A stretch of DNA of 22,765 bases. Origin: JBFHNV01 sp965365655. Its GTDB lineage: Bacteria; Pseudomonadota; Gammaproteobacteria; HK1. The stretch covers positions 1-22,765 of the forward strand of contig CBDUCN010000043.1 of NCBI GenBank assembly GCA_965365655.1. Reading direction: 5' to 3'. The notes under the pieces were generated by a model. It saw only the letters and a program-made list of their open reading frames with translations, ran no database searches and was not told the origin of the DNA. This document shows, piece after piece, positions 1-7,292 of the stretch. A program made the translations under genes and the position numbers. The stretch's first letter is position 1. Each line of letters begins with the position of its first letter.

Positions 1-1822
1 GCCCCGCGCGCAGGGCGCGGCTGGTCGCGACGTACAGGTCGCGCAGCAGCGACGCACGCCAGTCGTTCCACAGCTTCGGGTTCGTGCCGCGGATGTCGCC
101 CACCGTGAGCAGGTAGAGGTAGTCCAGGTGGTTCTGGTCCGCGACCGCGAGCGCGAACTCGTGCACCACCGACGGGTCGCTGATGTCGCGGCGCTGCGAC
201 GTGGTGGACATCAGCAGGTGATGGCGCACCAGCCAGGCCACCAGGCGCGCGTCGTACTGCGACAGGCCGTGGTCGAGGCAGAAGTCCAGCGCGTCGAGCG
301 CGCCCAGCTCGCTGTGATCTCCGCCGCGGCCCTTCGCGAGGTCGTGGAACAGCCCGGCCACGTAGAGCAGCTCCGGCTTCGGCAGACGCGTGAAGATCGA
401 CGCGCACAGCGGATGCTCGTCGGCGCGCTCGGGGATCGCGAACGCGCGCAGGTTGCCCACCACGCGCAGGGAGTGCTCGTCCACGGTGTACATGTGGAAC
501 AGGTCGAACTGCATGCGCCCGGCCACCCGGTCGAACACCGGCAGGTACGCGCCGAGCACGCCGTAGCGGTGCATGCGCTCGAGCTCGTGGGTCACGCCTC
601 GCGGCTGGCGCAGGATCTCGAGAAACAGGCTGCGCGCGCGGATGTCGGCACGCAGCCGGTCGTCGATGAGGTGGGTGTGGTCGCGCACCAGGCGGATGGT
701 GGTCGCGCGCACGCCCTCGAGCTCGGGGTGCTGCTGGAGCACCAGGAACAGCTCGAGCAGCGCCCACGGCTGGCGCCGGAACACCTCGCCGTCGCGCACC
801 TCCAGGAAACCGGACACGCTCTGGAAGCGCCGGTTGATGGGCACCGGCCGCTCCGGCTCCGGCGGCAGCAGGATGGCCTCCTGCAGCAGCTCCTCGATCA
901 TCTCGCCGAGCCGCGACAGGTCCATCACCGTGCGGTAGTAGCGGCGCATGAACTGCTCCACCGCGAGGTTCGCGTCGTCGTCGCGGTAGCCGAAGCGCTC
1001 CGCCAGCGCGCGCTGGTTCTCGAACAGCAGCCGGTCCTCGCGCCGCCCGGCGTCCACGTGAAGCGCGAAGCGCACCTGCCACAGGAAGTCGCGTCCCTCG
1101 GACAGCAGCCGGTGCTCGGCGGCGGTGAGGAAGCCGCGCTCCACGAGATCCTCGAGGCGCTCCACGCCGAAGTGGTGGTGTGCGACCCAGGCCAGGATCT
1201 GCAGGTCGCGCAGGCCGCCCGGGCTCTCCTTGACGTTCGGCTCCACCTTGTACGCGGTGCCGTCGAAACGCCTGTAGCGCTCGCGCTTCTCTTCCAGCTT
1301 CGCGCGCAGGAAGTCGGCGCTGCTCCACACCGCGCGGCCGGTGGCCTCGGCGCGCATCTGCGCCAGCAGCTCGGGCGAGCCCGCGATCAGGCGCGACTCG
1401 AGCAGGCTGGTCGCGATCGTGATGTCCTCGCGTGCGCGCGCGGCGCACTCGCGCGGGCTGCGCACGCTGTGCCCGACGTCCAGGCCCAGGTCCCAGAGGC
1501 ACGCGACGAAGGCCTGCAGCGGATCCAGCAGCTCGGGGGGCGGGGTGTCCGCGGTGAGCACGAGCACGTCGATGTCCGACGCCGGGTGCAGCTCGCCGCG
1601 CCCGTAGCCGCCGACCGCGACCAGCGCCGCGTCCTCGCCCAGGCCGTGCAGAGCCCACGCGCTGGCCAGCACCTCGTCGATGCGCGCCGCGAGCTCCGGC
1701 ACCAGCCGCGACGCGGGCTCGCCGGCCTCGAAGCGGCGCACGACCTCGCCGCGCGCGTCGCGCGCCCGCGCCCGCAGCGCGATCAGCGCGTCGGCAGGCG
1801 GCGCGGCGGACTCGGTGGCCAC
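1..1822 (-). CDS. glnD: [Protein-PII] uridylyltransferase/uridylyl-removing enzyme GlnD, 5' two-thirds, 3' end beyond the left edge
   Basis: GlnD senses glutamine and adds or removes UMP on PII proteins (GlnB/GlnK), controlling nitrogen assimilation in the cytoplasm. About 607 residues are visible. The nucleotidyltransferase signature VGGYGRGELHP starts at residue 70, followed by SDID at 82-85 with the metal-binding aspartates D83 and D85. The HD phosphohydrolase motif FHDLAKGRGGDHSELG has its H at residue 493. The last visible stretch (YLLTVGDIRGTNPKLWNDW, then RASLLRDLY) is typical GlnD. Family members are about 850-900 residues, so the C-terminal ACT domains lie outside the window. I chose the GTG at 1820-1822, 5 nt after the map stop, because the N-terminus is then of family-like length; no clear Shine-Dalgarno is visible, so translational coupling to map is likely. 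Identity is secure; the exact start is inferred. Confidence 0.95.
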   Translation of the reverse strand, partial: MATESAAPPADALIALRARARDARGEVVRRFEAGEPASRLVPELAARIDEVLASAWALHGLGEDAALVAVGGYGRGELHPASDIDVLVLTADTPPPELLDPLQAFVACLWDLGLDVGHSVRSPRECAARAREDITIATSLLESRLIAGSPELLAQMRAEATGRAVWSSADFLRAKLEEKRERYRRFDGTAYKVEPNVKESPGGLRDLQILAWVAHHHFGVERLEDLVERGFLTAAEHRLLSEGRDFLWQVRFALHVDAGRREDRLLFENQRALAERFGYRDDDANLAVEQFMRRYYRTVMDLSRLGEMIEELLQEAILLPPEPERPVPINRRFQSVSGFLEVRDGEVFRRQPWALLELFLVLQQHPELEGVRATTIRLVRDHTHLIDDRLRADIRARSLFLEILRQPRGVTHELERMHRYGVLGAYLPVFDRVAGRMQFDLFHMYTVDEHSLRVVGNLRAFAIPERADEHPLCASIFTRLPKPELLYVAGLFHDLAKGRGGDHSELGALDALDFCLDHGLSQYDARLVAWLVRHHLLMSTTSQRRDISDPSVVHEFALAVADQNHLDYLYLLTVGDIRGTNPKLWNDWRASLLRDLYVATSRALRAG

Positions 1823-1827
1823 CCGGC

Positions 1828-2595
1828 TCAGGCCGCCGCGCCGGGGCTCTGGGTCAGGATCTCGACCCCGTCGTCGGTGACCAGCACGGTGTGCTCCCAC
1901 TGCGCCGACAGGCTGCGGTCCTTGGTCACCACGGTCCAGCCGTCCTTCAGCAGCTTCACGTGACGCTTGCCCGCGTTGACCATCGGCTCGATCGTGAAGG
2001 TCATGCCCGGTTCCAGGCGCTCGCGGGTGCCGGGGCGGCCGTAGTGCAGCACCTGCGGGTCCTCGTGGAACTGCTCGCCGATGCCGTGCCCGCAGTACTC
2101 GCGCACCACCGAGCAGCGGTGGCTCTCGGCGTGGCGCTGAATCGCGTGGCCGATGTCCCCCAGGTGCACGCCAGGGCGGACCATCTCGATGCCCACGTGC
2201 AGGCACTCGTGCGCGATGCGGCACAGCCGGCGCGCCGCGATGGACGCGTCACCGACCAGGAACATGCGGCTGGTGTCGCCATGGAAGCCGTCCTTGATGA
2301 CGGTGATGTCGACGTTGACGATGTCGCCGTTCTTCAGCTCCCGCTCGCCCGGGATGCCGTGGCACACCTCCCGGTTGACCGAGGTGCAGATCGACTTCGG
2401 GAATCCGCGGTAGTTCAGCGGCGCCGGCACCGCCTGCTGCACGTCGACGATGTAGTCGTGGCAGATCCGGTCCAGCTCGGCCGTGCTCACGCCCGGCTGC
2501 ACGTGGGGGGTGACCATGTCCAGCACCTCCGCAGCCAGGCGGCCGGCGACCCGCATCTTCTCGATCTGCTCGGGCGTCTTGATACTGTGCGGCAT
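1828..2595 (-). CDS. map: Type I methionine aminopeptidase
   Basis: Removes the initiator methionine from nascent proteins in the cytoplasm. The 255-residue product compares with 264 in E. coli. All metal ligands are present: D96 in NVDITV, D107 in HGDTSRMF, H170 in YCGHGIGEQFHED, E203 in TIEPMV and E234 in QWEHTVLV; substrate-binding H79 lies in EVCHGIP. The ATG at 2593-2595 (MPHSIKTPEQIEKMR) gives the expected N-terminus. The reading frame stays open upstream to 2934, but that extension runs back through the rpsB promoter and is not homologous to the family. It is divergent from rpsB and probably heads a map-glnD operon, with a 5-nt gap to glnD. No convincing promoter of its own was found in 2596-2700 on this strand. 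Confidence 0.97.
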   Translation of the reverse strand: MPHSIKTPEQIEKMRVAGRLAAEVLDMVTPHVQPGVSTAELDRICHDYIVDVQQAVPAPLNYRGFPKSICTSVNREVCHGIPGERELKNGDIVNVDITVIKDGFHGDTSRMFLVGDASIAARRLCRIAHECLHVGIEMVRPGVHLGDIGHAIQRHAESHRCSVVREYCGHGIGEQFHEDPQVLHYGRPGTRERLEPGMTFTIEPMVNAGKRHVKLLKDGWTVVTKDRSLSAQWEHTVLVTDDGVEILTQSPGAAA

Positions 2596-2646
2596 GGGGC
2601 GGACGGAGGGGGGACGTTGGGCCGGTAAGGTACAGCGTCCGGCGCT

Positions 2647-2675
2647 TTGTCGCGGCAAGCCGCCTATGGTATAAA
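2647..2675 (+). promoter_or_regulatory. Predicted sigma70-type promoter of the rpsB-tsf operon
   Basis: A -35-like TTGTCG (2647-2652) is followed after exactly 17 bp by TATAAA (2670-2675), the best -10 match in the divergent map-rpsB region. The bases after the -10 (GCGCGCCCGC) are pure G/C, the kind of discriminator seen at promoters under stringent (ppGpp/DksA) control, as established for ribosomal-protein operons in E. coli. Transcription would begin near 2682. No experimental support is visible, so the start site is an estimate. Confidence 0.65.
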
Positions 2676-2681
2676 GCGCGC

Positions 2682-2908
2682 CCGCTCGCGGCAACGGCGG
2701 CTCCCGGCATCGGGGGGCGGCGCGGCCCGACGGGCAAAACCCGCCGTCCGGCCGCACCCGATGCGCGCCGGGCCGCGAAAAAAACCGCACACGTGCCGGC
2801 ACGCGCGTCCGGGTGCCCGCCACGCCACGCCCCGAACGGGGGAGGCGGCGGCGGGTTGACGCGTGGGGCACGTGGAGGCCCAACCCAACTCTATGGAGGC
2901 GCAAGCCC
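2682..2908 (+). promoter_or_regulatory. Long rpsB 5' leader (candidate S2 autoregulatory RNA)
   Basis: From the predicted start near 2682 there are about 227 nt before the rpsB ATG. In E. coli and relatives S2 represses its own mRNA through a conserved leader, so a long structured leader is expected here. Seen directly: a perfect 12-nt palindrome CGTGCCGGCACG at 2792-2803, a rare A-tract at 2778-2784, and the Shine-Dalgarno GGAGG at 2895-2899, 9 nt before the start. I could not align it to the known S2 leader by eye, so the regulatory role is inference from position. Confidence 0.4.
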
Positions 2909-3850
2909 ATGGCCAACGTCACGATGCGTGACATGCTGCAGGCCGGAGTCCATTTCGGCCACCAGACCCGCTTCTGGAATCCGAAGATGCTTCCCTACAT
3001 CTTCGGCGAGCGGAACAAGATCCACATCATCAACCTCGAGCGGTCCATGCCGCTGTTCATGGACGCCCTGAACTTCCTGGGGCGCATGGCGGCGAGCCGC
3101 GGCACGGTGCTGTTCGTGGGCACCAAGCGCAACGCGCAGGCGCTGGTGGCCGAGGAGGCCCGGCGCTGCGGCATGCCGTACGTGGACCGGCGCTGGCTCG
3201 GCGGCATGCTGACCAACTTCCGCACGGTGAAGCAGTCCATCAAGCGCCTGAAGGACCTGGAGACGCGGCTGGCGGACGGCAGCCTGGACCGGGTCACGAA
3301 GAAGGAGCGCCTGTCGCTGGAGCGCGAGCTGGGCAAGCTCGAGCGCGGGCTGGGCGGCATCAAGGACATGGAGAACCTGCCCGACGTGCTGTTCGTGATC
3401 GACGTGGGCCACGAGAAGATCGCGGTCAGCGAGGCGGTCAAGCTGGGCATCCCGGTGGTCGGGGTCGTCGACACCAACAACAGCCCCGAGGGCGTCGACT
3501 ACGTGATCCCGGGCAACGACGACGCGCTGCGCTCCATCGAGCTGTACGTGCGCTGCGCCGCCGATGCCATCAGCGAGGGGCGCGAGTCGGCCCAGCTCAC
3601 GCGGGCGGCAGAGGGCGGTGACGACGCTGGCGAAGACGCCGGCAAGCGGCGTGGCGCGAAGCGCAAGCCGCGGCCCGCGAAGACGGATGAGCCCGCCGCC
3701 GAGCCCGCCGCGGAGGCCGCCGCCGAGCCTGCCGCCGAGGCGCCTGCCGGCGCGGCCGAAGCGACCGGGGACGCGCCCGCCGCAGCGGGCGGCGACGGCG
3801 AGGATCCGGCGCCGGGCGCGGAAGGCACGACCCCCGCCGGCGCGGGCTGA
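2909..3850 (+). CDS. rpsB: 30S ribosomal protein S2 with long C-terminal tail
   Basis: S2 binds the head-platform side of the small subunit and is needed for S1 binding. The core is canonical: MANVTMRDMLQAGVHFGHQT at the N-terminus, then RFWNPKM, FVGTKRNAQ, RWLGGMLTNF, and IPVVGVVDTNNSPEGVDYVI at 181-200. The ATG at 2909 is fixed by homology and by GGAGG 9 nt upstream; the frame continues upstream without meaning. The product is 313 residues against 241 in E. coli. The excess is a tail from about residue 230: a basic patch (KRRGAKRKPRPAK, 246-258), then Ala/Glu/Pro-rich repeats (AEPAAE-type, about 261-280) and a Gly/Ala/Asp-rich end. The tail is surely disordered; its role is unknown. It is the first gene of the predicted operon, 45 nt before tsf. 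Confidence 0.98.
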   Translation: MANVTMRDMLQAGVHFGHQTRFWNPKMLPYIFGERNKIHIINLERSMPLFMDALNFLGRMAASRGTVLFVGTKRNAQALVAEEARRCGMPYVDRRWLGGMLTNFRTVKQSIKRLKDLETRLADGSLDRVTKKERLSLERELGKLERGLGGIKDMENLPDVLFVIDVGHEKIAVSEAVKLGIPVVGVVDTNNSPEGVDYVIPGNDDALRSIELYVRCAADAISEGRESAQLTRAAEGGDDAGEDAGKRRGAKRKPRPAKTDEPAAEPAAEAAAEPAAEAPAGAAEATGDAPAAAGGDGEDPAPGAEGTTPAGAG

Positions 3851-3895
3851 GCGGGTGTCGAACGACGGAATGGCCACGGGAACGGGTACGCAACG

Positions 3896-4795
3896 ATGAC
3901 GATCACGGCGAGCATGGTGAAGGAGCTCCGCGAGCGCACCGGCGCGGGGATGATGGAGTGCAAGAAGTTCCTGGTGGAGGCCGCCGGTGACATCGATCTG
4001 GCGGTCGAGAACCTGCGCAAGGCGGGCCAGGCCAAGGCGGACAAGAAGGCCGGCCGGGTGGCCGCCGAGGGCGTGATCGCGGTCGAGCGCGCGGCCGGTG
4101 GCGCGGCGATCGTCGAGCTCAACTGCGAGACCGACTTCGTCGCGAAGAAGGAGGAATTCCAGGCCTTCGCGGCGCTCGCCGCGGCGCGTGCGCTGGCCGA
4201 GGGCGTGGACGACGTCGACGCGCTGGCCGCGAGGCCGGCGGGCGACGGGAGCGATCAGAGCCTGGAGGATCGCCGTCGCGAGCTGGTGGCCGCGATCGGC
4301 GAGAACATCACGCTGCGCCGGGTGCGCTGCATGAAGGCACGCGGTACGCACCTCGGCGTCTACCTGCACCAGGGCGCTCGCATCGGCGTCGTCGTGGACC
4401 TGGAGGGAGGCAGCGAGGCACTGGCCCGCGACATCGCGATGCACGTCGCGGCGGTCAAGCCGCTGGCCCTCGACGAGGCGCACCTCGACGCCGACGTGCT
4501 CGAGAAGGAGCGCGAGATCCTGCGTGCCCAGGTGGCCGACTCCGGCAAGCCGCCGGAGATCCAGGAGAAGATGCTCGCCGGACGCGTCGCGAAGTTCCTG
4601 AAGGAGAACACGCTGCTCGGGCAGCCCTTCGTGAAGGAGCCGGACACGACGGTCTCGAAGCTGCTCTCCTCCCACGGTGCCAGCGTGACCGGCTTCGTGC
4701 GCTTCGAGGTGGGCGAGGGGATCGAGAAGAAGAGCGAGAACTTCGCCGAAGAGGTGATGGCGCAGGTGCGCGAGAGCGCGAAGCAGCCGGGCTGA
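3896..4795 (+). CDS. tsf: Elongation factor Ts
   Basis: EF-Ts is the guanine-nucleotide exchange factor that regenerates EF-Tu-GTP. The 299-residue product compares with 283 in E. coli. The N-terminal UBA-like domain has RTGAGMMECKK (residues 14-24), and the core domain has NCETDFVAKKEEF (76-88); D80 and F81 are the conserved residues that disrupt the Mg2+ site of EF-Tu. The ATG at 3896 gives MTITASMVKELRERTG, matching the family. The Shine-Dalgarno is weak (only G-rich ACGGGAACGGG upstream). The rpsB-tsf pairing and 45-nt gap are as in most bacteria; I saw no terminator-like attenuator in the gap. Confidence 0.98.
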   Translation: MTITASMVKELRERTGAGMMECKKFLVEAAGDIDLAVENLRKAGQAKADKKAGRVAAEGVIAVERAAGGAAIVELNCETDFVAKKEEFQAFAALAAARALAEGVDDVDALAARPAGDGSDQSLEDRRRELVAAIGENITLRRVRCMKARGTHLGVYLHQGARIGVVVDLEGGSEALARDIAMHVAAVKPLALDEAHLDADVLEKEREILRAQVADSGKPPEIQEKMLAGRVAKFLKENTLLGQPFVKEPDTTVSKLLSSHGASVTGFVRFEVGEGIEKKSENFAEEVMAQVRESAKQPG

Positions 4796-4814
4796 GCGGG
4801 GTCGCCGGCGAGCG

Positions 4815-4839
4815 GCGGCGGGTGGTGCAGGCCCGCCGC
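4815..4839 (+). other. GC-rich hairpin between tsf and pyrH
   Basis: GCGGCGGG (4815-4822) and CCCGCCGC (4832-4839) form a perfect 8-bp stem with a 9-nt loop, 19 nt after the tsf stop. There is no T-tract, so it is not a standard intrinsic terminator; it could stabilise the upstream rpsB-tsf mRNA 3' end or be a processing site. In DNA this GC-rich, such stems also arise by chance. Confidence 0.45.
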
Positions 4840-4857
4840 GTCCCAGGGGGGTAGACG

Positions 4858-4938
4858 ATGGAGCGCACCACGAGGCGGTCCGGGCACGTCCCGGGAACGG
4901 TTGCCGGGCCGCGTGCGCGGGCGGTCGCCGCCGCGTGA
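4858..4938 (+). CDS. Short leader ORF (26 codons) overlapping the pyrH start
   Basis: An ATG at 4858 opens a 26-codon frame encoding an Arg/Ala/Gly-rich peptide (begins MERTTRRSGHVPG, ends AVAAA). It is preceded by AGGGGGG at 4845-4851, 6 nt upstream, a far better ribosome binding site than anything before pyrH. Its TGA (4936-4938) overlaps the pyrH GTG (4935-4937) in a GTGA arrangement, as at several true gene junctions in this window. I read it as a possible translated leader that feeds ribosomes to pyrH by coupling. No homology is known to me; the peptide itself may have no function. Alternatively it is a chance frame. Confidence 0.45.
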   Translation: MERTTRRSGHVPGTVAGPRARAVAAA

Positions 4939-5669
4939 GCTCTCCTGCGCCGCGCTATCGCCGCATCCTGCTGAAGCTGTCCGGCGAGGCCCTGCAGGGC
5001 GACGTCGGCCACGGCATCGACGCCGACACCCTGGACCGGCTGTCGGTGGACGTCGGGGAGCTGCGCGCCCACGGCATCGAGGTCGCGATGGTCATCGGGG
5101 CCGGCAACATCTTCCGCGGGGCGCCGCTCGCGGCGCGCGGGATGGACCGGGTGACCGCCGATCACATCGGCATGCTGGGCACCGTGATCAACGCCCTCGC
5201 GCTGCAGGATTCCCTGGAGCGGCACGGGCTGTTCGCGCGGGTCATGTCCGCCATCCGGGTCAACGAGCTGTGTGAGGACTACCTGCGGCGGCGCGCGATC
5301 CGCCACCTGGAGAAGGGCAGGGTCGTGATCTTCGCCGCGGGCACCGGCAACCCGTTCTTCACCACCGACTCCGCGGCGGCGTTGCGCGCGATCGAGGTGG
5401 ACGCCGAGCTGATGATCAAGGCGACCAAGGTGGACGGGGTCTACTCGGCGGATCCGGTCCTCGACCCGCACGCGCGCCGCTACGAGCGCCTGGGGTACGA
5501 CGAGGCGCTGCGCCGCAAGCTGGAGGTGATGGACGCCACGGCGCTGGTGCTGTGCCGGGACAACGGGATGCCGCTGCGGGTGATCGACATGCACAAGCCC
5601 GGGGCGCTGCTGCGCACCGTGCAGGGCGAGGACGAGGGCACGCTGGTGGAGAACCTGCCGGACGCGTGA
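4935..5669 (+). CDS. pyrH: Uridylate kinase (UMP kinase)
   Basis: Phosphorylates UMP to UDP with ATP, feeding UTP/CTP synthesis and UDP-sugar production; it is an amino-acid-kinase-fold hexamer activated by GTP and inhibited by UTP. The 244-residue product compares with 241 in E. coli. Motifs: RILLKLSGEAL (10-20), GAGNIFRG (55-62), DRVTADHIGMLGTVINA around 71-87 with D77, GTGNPFFTTDSAA, and the ATP-site KATKVDGVYSADP. The GTG at 4935 gives VSSPAPRYRRILLKLSG, close to the family N-terminus. No Shine-Dalgarno precedes it; the overlapping leader ORF may supply initiation. It sits in the usual place between tsf and frr. Confidence 0.97.
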   Translation: MSSPAPRYRRILLKLSGEALQGDVGHGIDADTLDRLSVDVGELRAHGIEVAMVIGAGNIFRGAPLAARGMDRVTADHIGMLGTVINALALQDSLERHGLFARVMSAIRVNELCEDYLRRRAIRHLEKGRVVIFAAGTGNPFFTTDSAAALRAIEVDAELMIKATKVDGVYSADPVLDPHARRYERLGYDEALRRKLEVMDATALVLCRDNGMPLRVIDMHKPGALLRTVQGEDEGTLVENLPDA

Positions 5670-5729
5670 GCCTCCGCCCGGCGCGCCGGCCTGGGGTAGG
5701 ATTGGCGGCTTGCGAAGGCGGCAGCACGG

Positions 5730-5751
5730 CGGCGGCGGCATGCCGCCGCCG
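5730..5751 (+). repeat. Perfect 22-nt palindrome in the pyrH-frr gap
   Basis: CGGCGGCGGCA (5730-5740) is followed directly by its reverse complement (5741-5751), centred on GCATGC. It lies midway in the 133-nt gap, 51 nt before frr, and would form a tight hairpin in RNA or a two-fold DNA site. No T-run follows. The rest of the gap shows no gene. Confidence 0.5.
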
Positions 5752-5802
5752 GCCGCACGGCTCGGCGGGCGCCGGCAGGCGCGACAGATCAGGGAGCGCG
5801 AC

Positions 5803-6360
5803 ATGGTCGAGGACATCAAGAAGGACGCTCGCGGCCGCATGAAGAAGAGCGTCGAGGTGCTGCGCCACGAGCTGACCAAGCTGCGCACCGGGCGCGCCCA
5901 CACCAGCCTTCTCGACCAGGTCAGCGTCAGCTACTACGGGACCGACACGCCCATCAACCAGGTGGCCAGCGTGAGCGTCTCGGATCCGCGCACGCTGTCG
6001 GTGCAGCCGTGGGAGAAGAAGATGGTCCCGGAGGTGGAGAAGGCGATCCTGAACTCCGGTCTGGGCCTCAACCCGGCAACGTCCGGAGACGTGATCAGGG
6101 TGCCCCTGCCGCCGCTTACCGAGGACCGCCGCAAGGAGATGATCCGCGTGGTGCGCAACGAGGCGGAGCAGGCCCGGGTCGCGATCCGCAACGTGCGCCG
6201 CGACGCGATCCAGCAGCTCAAGGCCCTGATCAAGGACGAGCACCTGGCGAAGGACGACGAGAAGCGGGCGGAGGACGACATCCAGAAGCTCACCGATCAG
6301 TTCATCGCCGACGTGGAGACGGTCCTCAAGGAGAAAGAGGACGACCTGCTCGAGATCTGA
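5803..6360 (+). CDS. frr: Ribosome recycling factor
   Basis: RRF, with EF-G and IF3, splits post-termination ribosomes. The product is 185 residues, exactly the E. coli length. The N-terminal helix has VLRHELTKLRTGRAHTSLLD (residues 19-38), domain II begins near VSVSYYGTDTPINQVA, and R132 (essential in E. coli RRF) is conserved in IRNVRRDAI. The ATG at 5803 has AGGGAG 6 nt upstream (5791-5796), one of the best ribosome binding sites in the window; the open frame continues upstream but lacks homology. It is the expected neighbour of pyrH. Confidence 0.98.
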   Translation: MVEDIKKDARGRMKKSVEVLRHELTKLRTGRAHTSLLDQVSVSYYGTDTPINQVASVSVSDPRTLSVQPWEKKMVPEVEKAILNSGLGLNPATSGDVIRVPLPPLTEDRRKEMIRVVRNEAEQARVAIRNVRRDAIQQLKALIKDEHLAKDDEKRAEDDIQKLTDQFIADVETVLKEKEDDLLEI

Positions 6361-6402
6361 TGCCATGAGACGCGGCAGACCGGCGCCCCGAATTCCGTAC
6401 CG

Positions 6403-6426
6403 CGGGAGCCGTCGTCGCGGCTCCCG
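6403..6426 (+). other. Hairpin in the frr-uppS gap
   Basis: CGGGAGCCG (6403-6411) and CGGCTCCCG (6418-6426) form a perfect 9-bp stem with the 6-nt loop TCGTCG. It ends 17 nt before the uppS ATG, so it could affect ribosome access or mRNA processing. No T-tract, hence not a classical terminator. Confidence 0.5.
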
Positions 6427-6443
6427 GCCCACCGGCTGAGCCC

Positions 6444-7238
6444 ATGAGCACCGACGCCGACGATCCCGGCCTGTACGGCACACTGCCACGCCACGTCGCC
6501 ATCATCATGGACGGCAACGGCCGCTGGGCGCGCCGGCGGCGCCTGCCGCGCGTGGCAGGGCACCGCGCCGGCGTCGACGCGGTGCGCGACGTGGTGCGCA
6601 GCTGCGGGCGCAAGGGGATTTCCGCGCTCACGCTGTTCGCGTTCAGCAGCGAGAACTGGCGCCGCCCGAAGGAGGAGGTAGGGGTGCTGATGGGCCTGTT
6701 CATGAGCGCCCTCGACAGCCAGGTCCGCAAGCTGCACGAGAACGGCATCCGTCTCAGCATCATCGGCGAGCGGCGCGCCTTCAGCGCACCCCTGCAGCGC
6801 AAGATCGCCGAGGCCGAGGATCTCACGCGCGGAAACGCCGGTCTGCACCTGGTGGTGGCCGCGAACTACGGCGGGCGCTGGGATCTGGCCCGCGCCGCGC
6901 GCCGGGTCGCGGAGCGCGTCGCGAGCGGCGAGATCGCGCCCGAGCAGGTCGACGAGGCCATGCTGCAGCGCCACCTGTGTCTCGCCGACCTCCCGGAGCC
7001 GGACCTGTTCATCCGCACCGGCGGGGAGCAGCGGGTCAGCAACTTCCTGCTCTGGCAGCTCGCGTACACCGAGCTCTACTTCACCGACACGCTGTGGCCG
7101 GACTTCGACCAGGCCGAGTTCGAGCGCGCGCTGGAGTCCTACGCGTCGCGGCAGCGCCGCTTCGGGCGAACCGGCGAGCAGGTGCTCGAGTCCGGCCTCG
7201 AGCACGGCGCGGCACCGGCGGCCGGAGCCGGGGTCTGA
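6444..7238 (+). CDS. uppS: Undecaprenyl diphosphate synthase (cis-prenyltransferase)
   Basis: Condenses eight isopentenyl diphosphates onto farnesyl diphosphate to give the C55 lipid carrier for peptidoglycan and O-antigen. The 264-residue product compares with 253 in E. coli. The catalytic signature HVAIIMDGNGRWARRR starts near residue 17 with D23; then FAFSSENWRRP and the C-terminal diphosphate-binding RTGGEQRVSNFLLWQLAYTE. The ATG at 6444 is placed by homology; its Shine-Dalgarno is poor. It is followed by cdsA and dxr, as in Pseudomonas. The last residues (about 250-264) are a nonconserved Gly/Ala-rich tail. Confidence 0.97.
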   Translation: MSTDADDPGLYGTLPRHVAIIMDGNGRWARRRRLPRVAGHRAGVDAVRDVVRSCGRKGISALTLFAFSSENWRRPKEEVGVLMGLFMSALDSQVRKLHENGIRLSIIGERRAFSAPLQRKIAEAEDLTRGNAGLHLVVAANYGGRWDLARAARRVAERVASGEIAPEQVDEAMLQRHLCLADLPEPDLFIRTGGEQRVSNFLLWQLAYTELYFTDTLWPDFDQAEFERALESYASRQRRFGRTGEQVLESGLEHGAAPAAGAGV

Positions 7239-7244
7239 GCGCCA

Positions 7245-7290
7245 TGCATCGATCAGCGCGCGCGTCCCGCCGCGGCGGGCGATCGATGCA
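7245..7290 (+). other. Long stem-loop with nested palindrome between uppS and cdsA
   Basis: TGCATCGATC (7245-7254) pairs perfectly with GATCGATGCA (7281-7290), and the loop holds a further perfect 14-nt palindrome CCCGCCGCGGCGGG (7266-7279). It starts 6 nt after the uppS stop. It is too elaborate for ordinary chance but has no T-run; an mRNA processing or stabilising element, or a remnant of a repeat, are the options. Confidence 0.55.
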
Positions 7291-7292
7291 CG

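Noticed and set aside
128..1963. A 611-codon open frame on the plus strand antisense to glnD and the end of map
   Set aside because: It mirrors the codon periodicity of a GC-rich gene on the other strand; its translation is His/Arg/Ala/Val-rich without family motifs, while the minus strand has clear GlnD motifs.
2856..2861. TTGACG upstream of rpsB as a second promoter
   Set aside because: No acceptable -10 at 16-18 bp downstream (CCCAAC at the 17-bp position).
2596..2934. N-terminal extension of map to an upstream ATG at 2934
   Set aside because: It would run back through the rpsB start and promoter, has no homology, and MetAP begins normally at 2595.
4815..4839. Intrinsic terminator after tsf
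   Set aside because: The stem is good but no T-tract follows; kept only as a hairpin.
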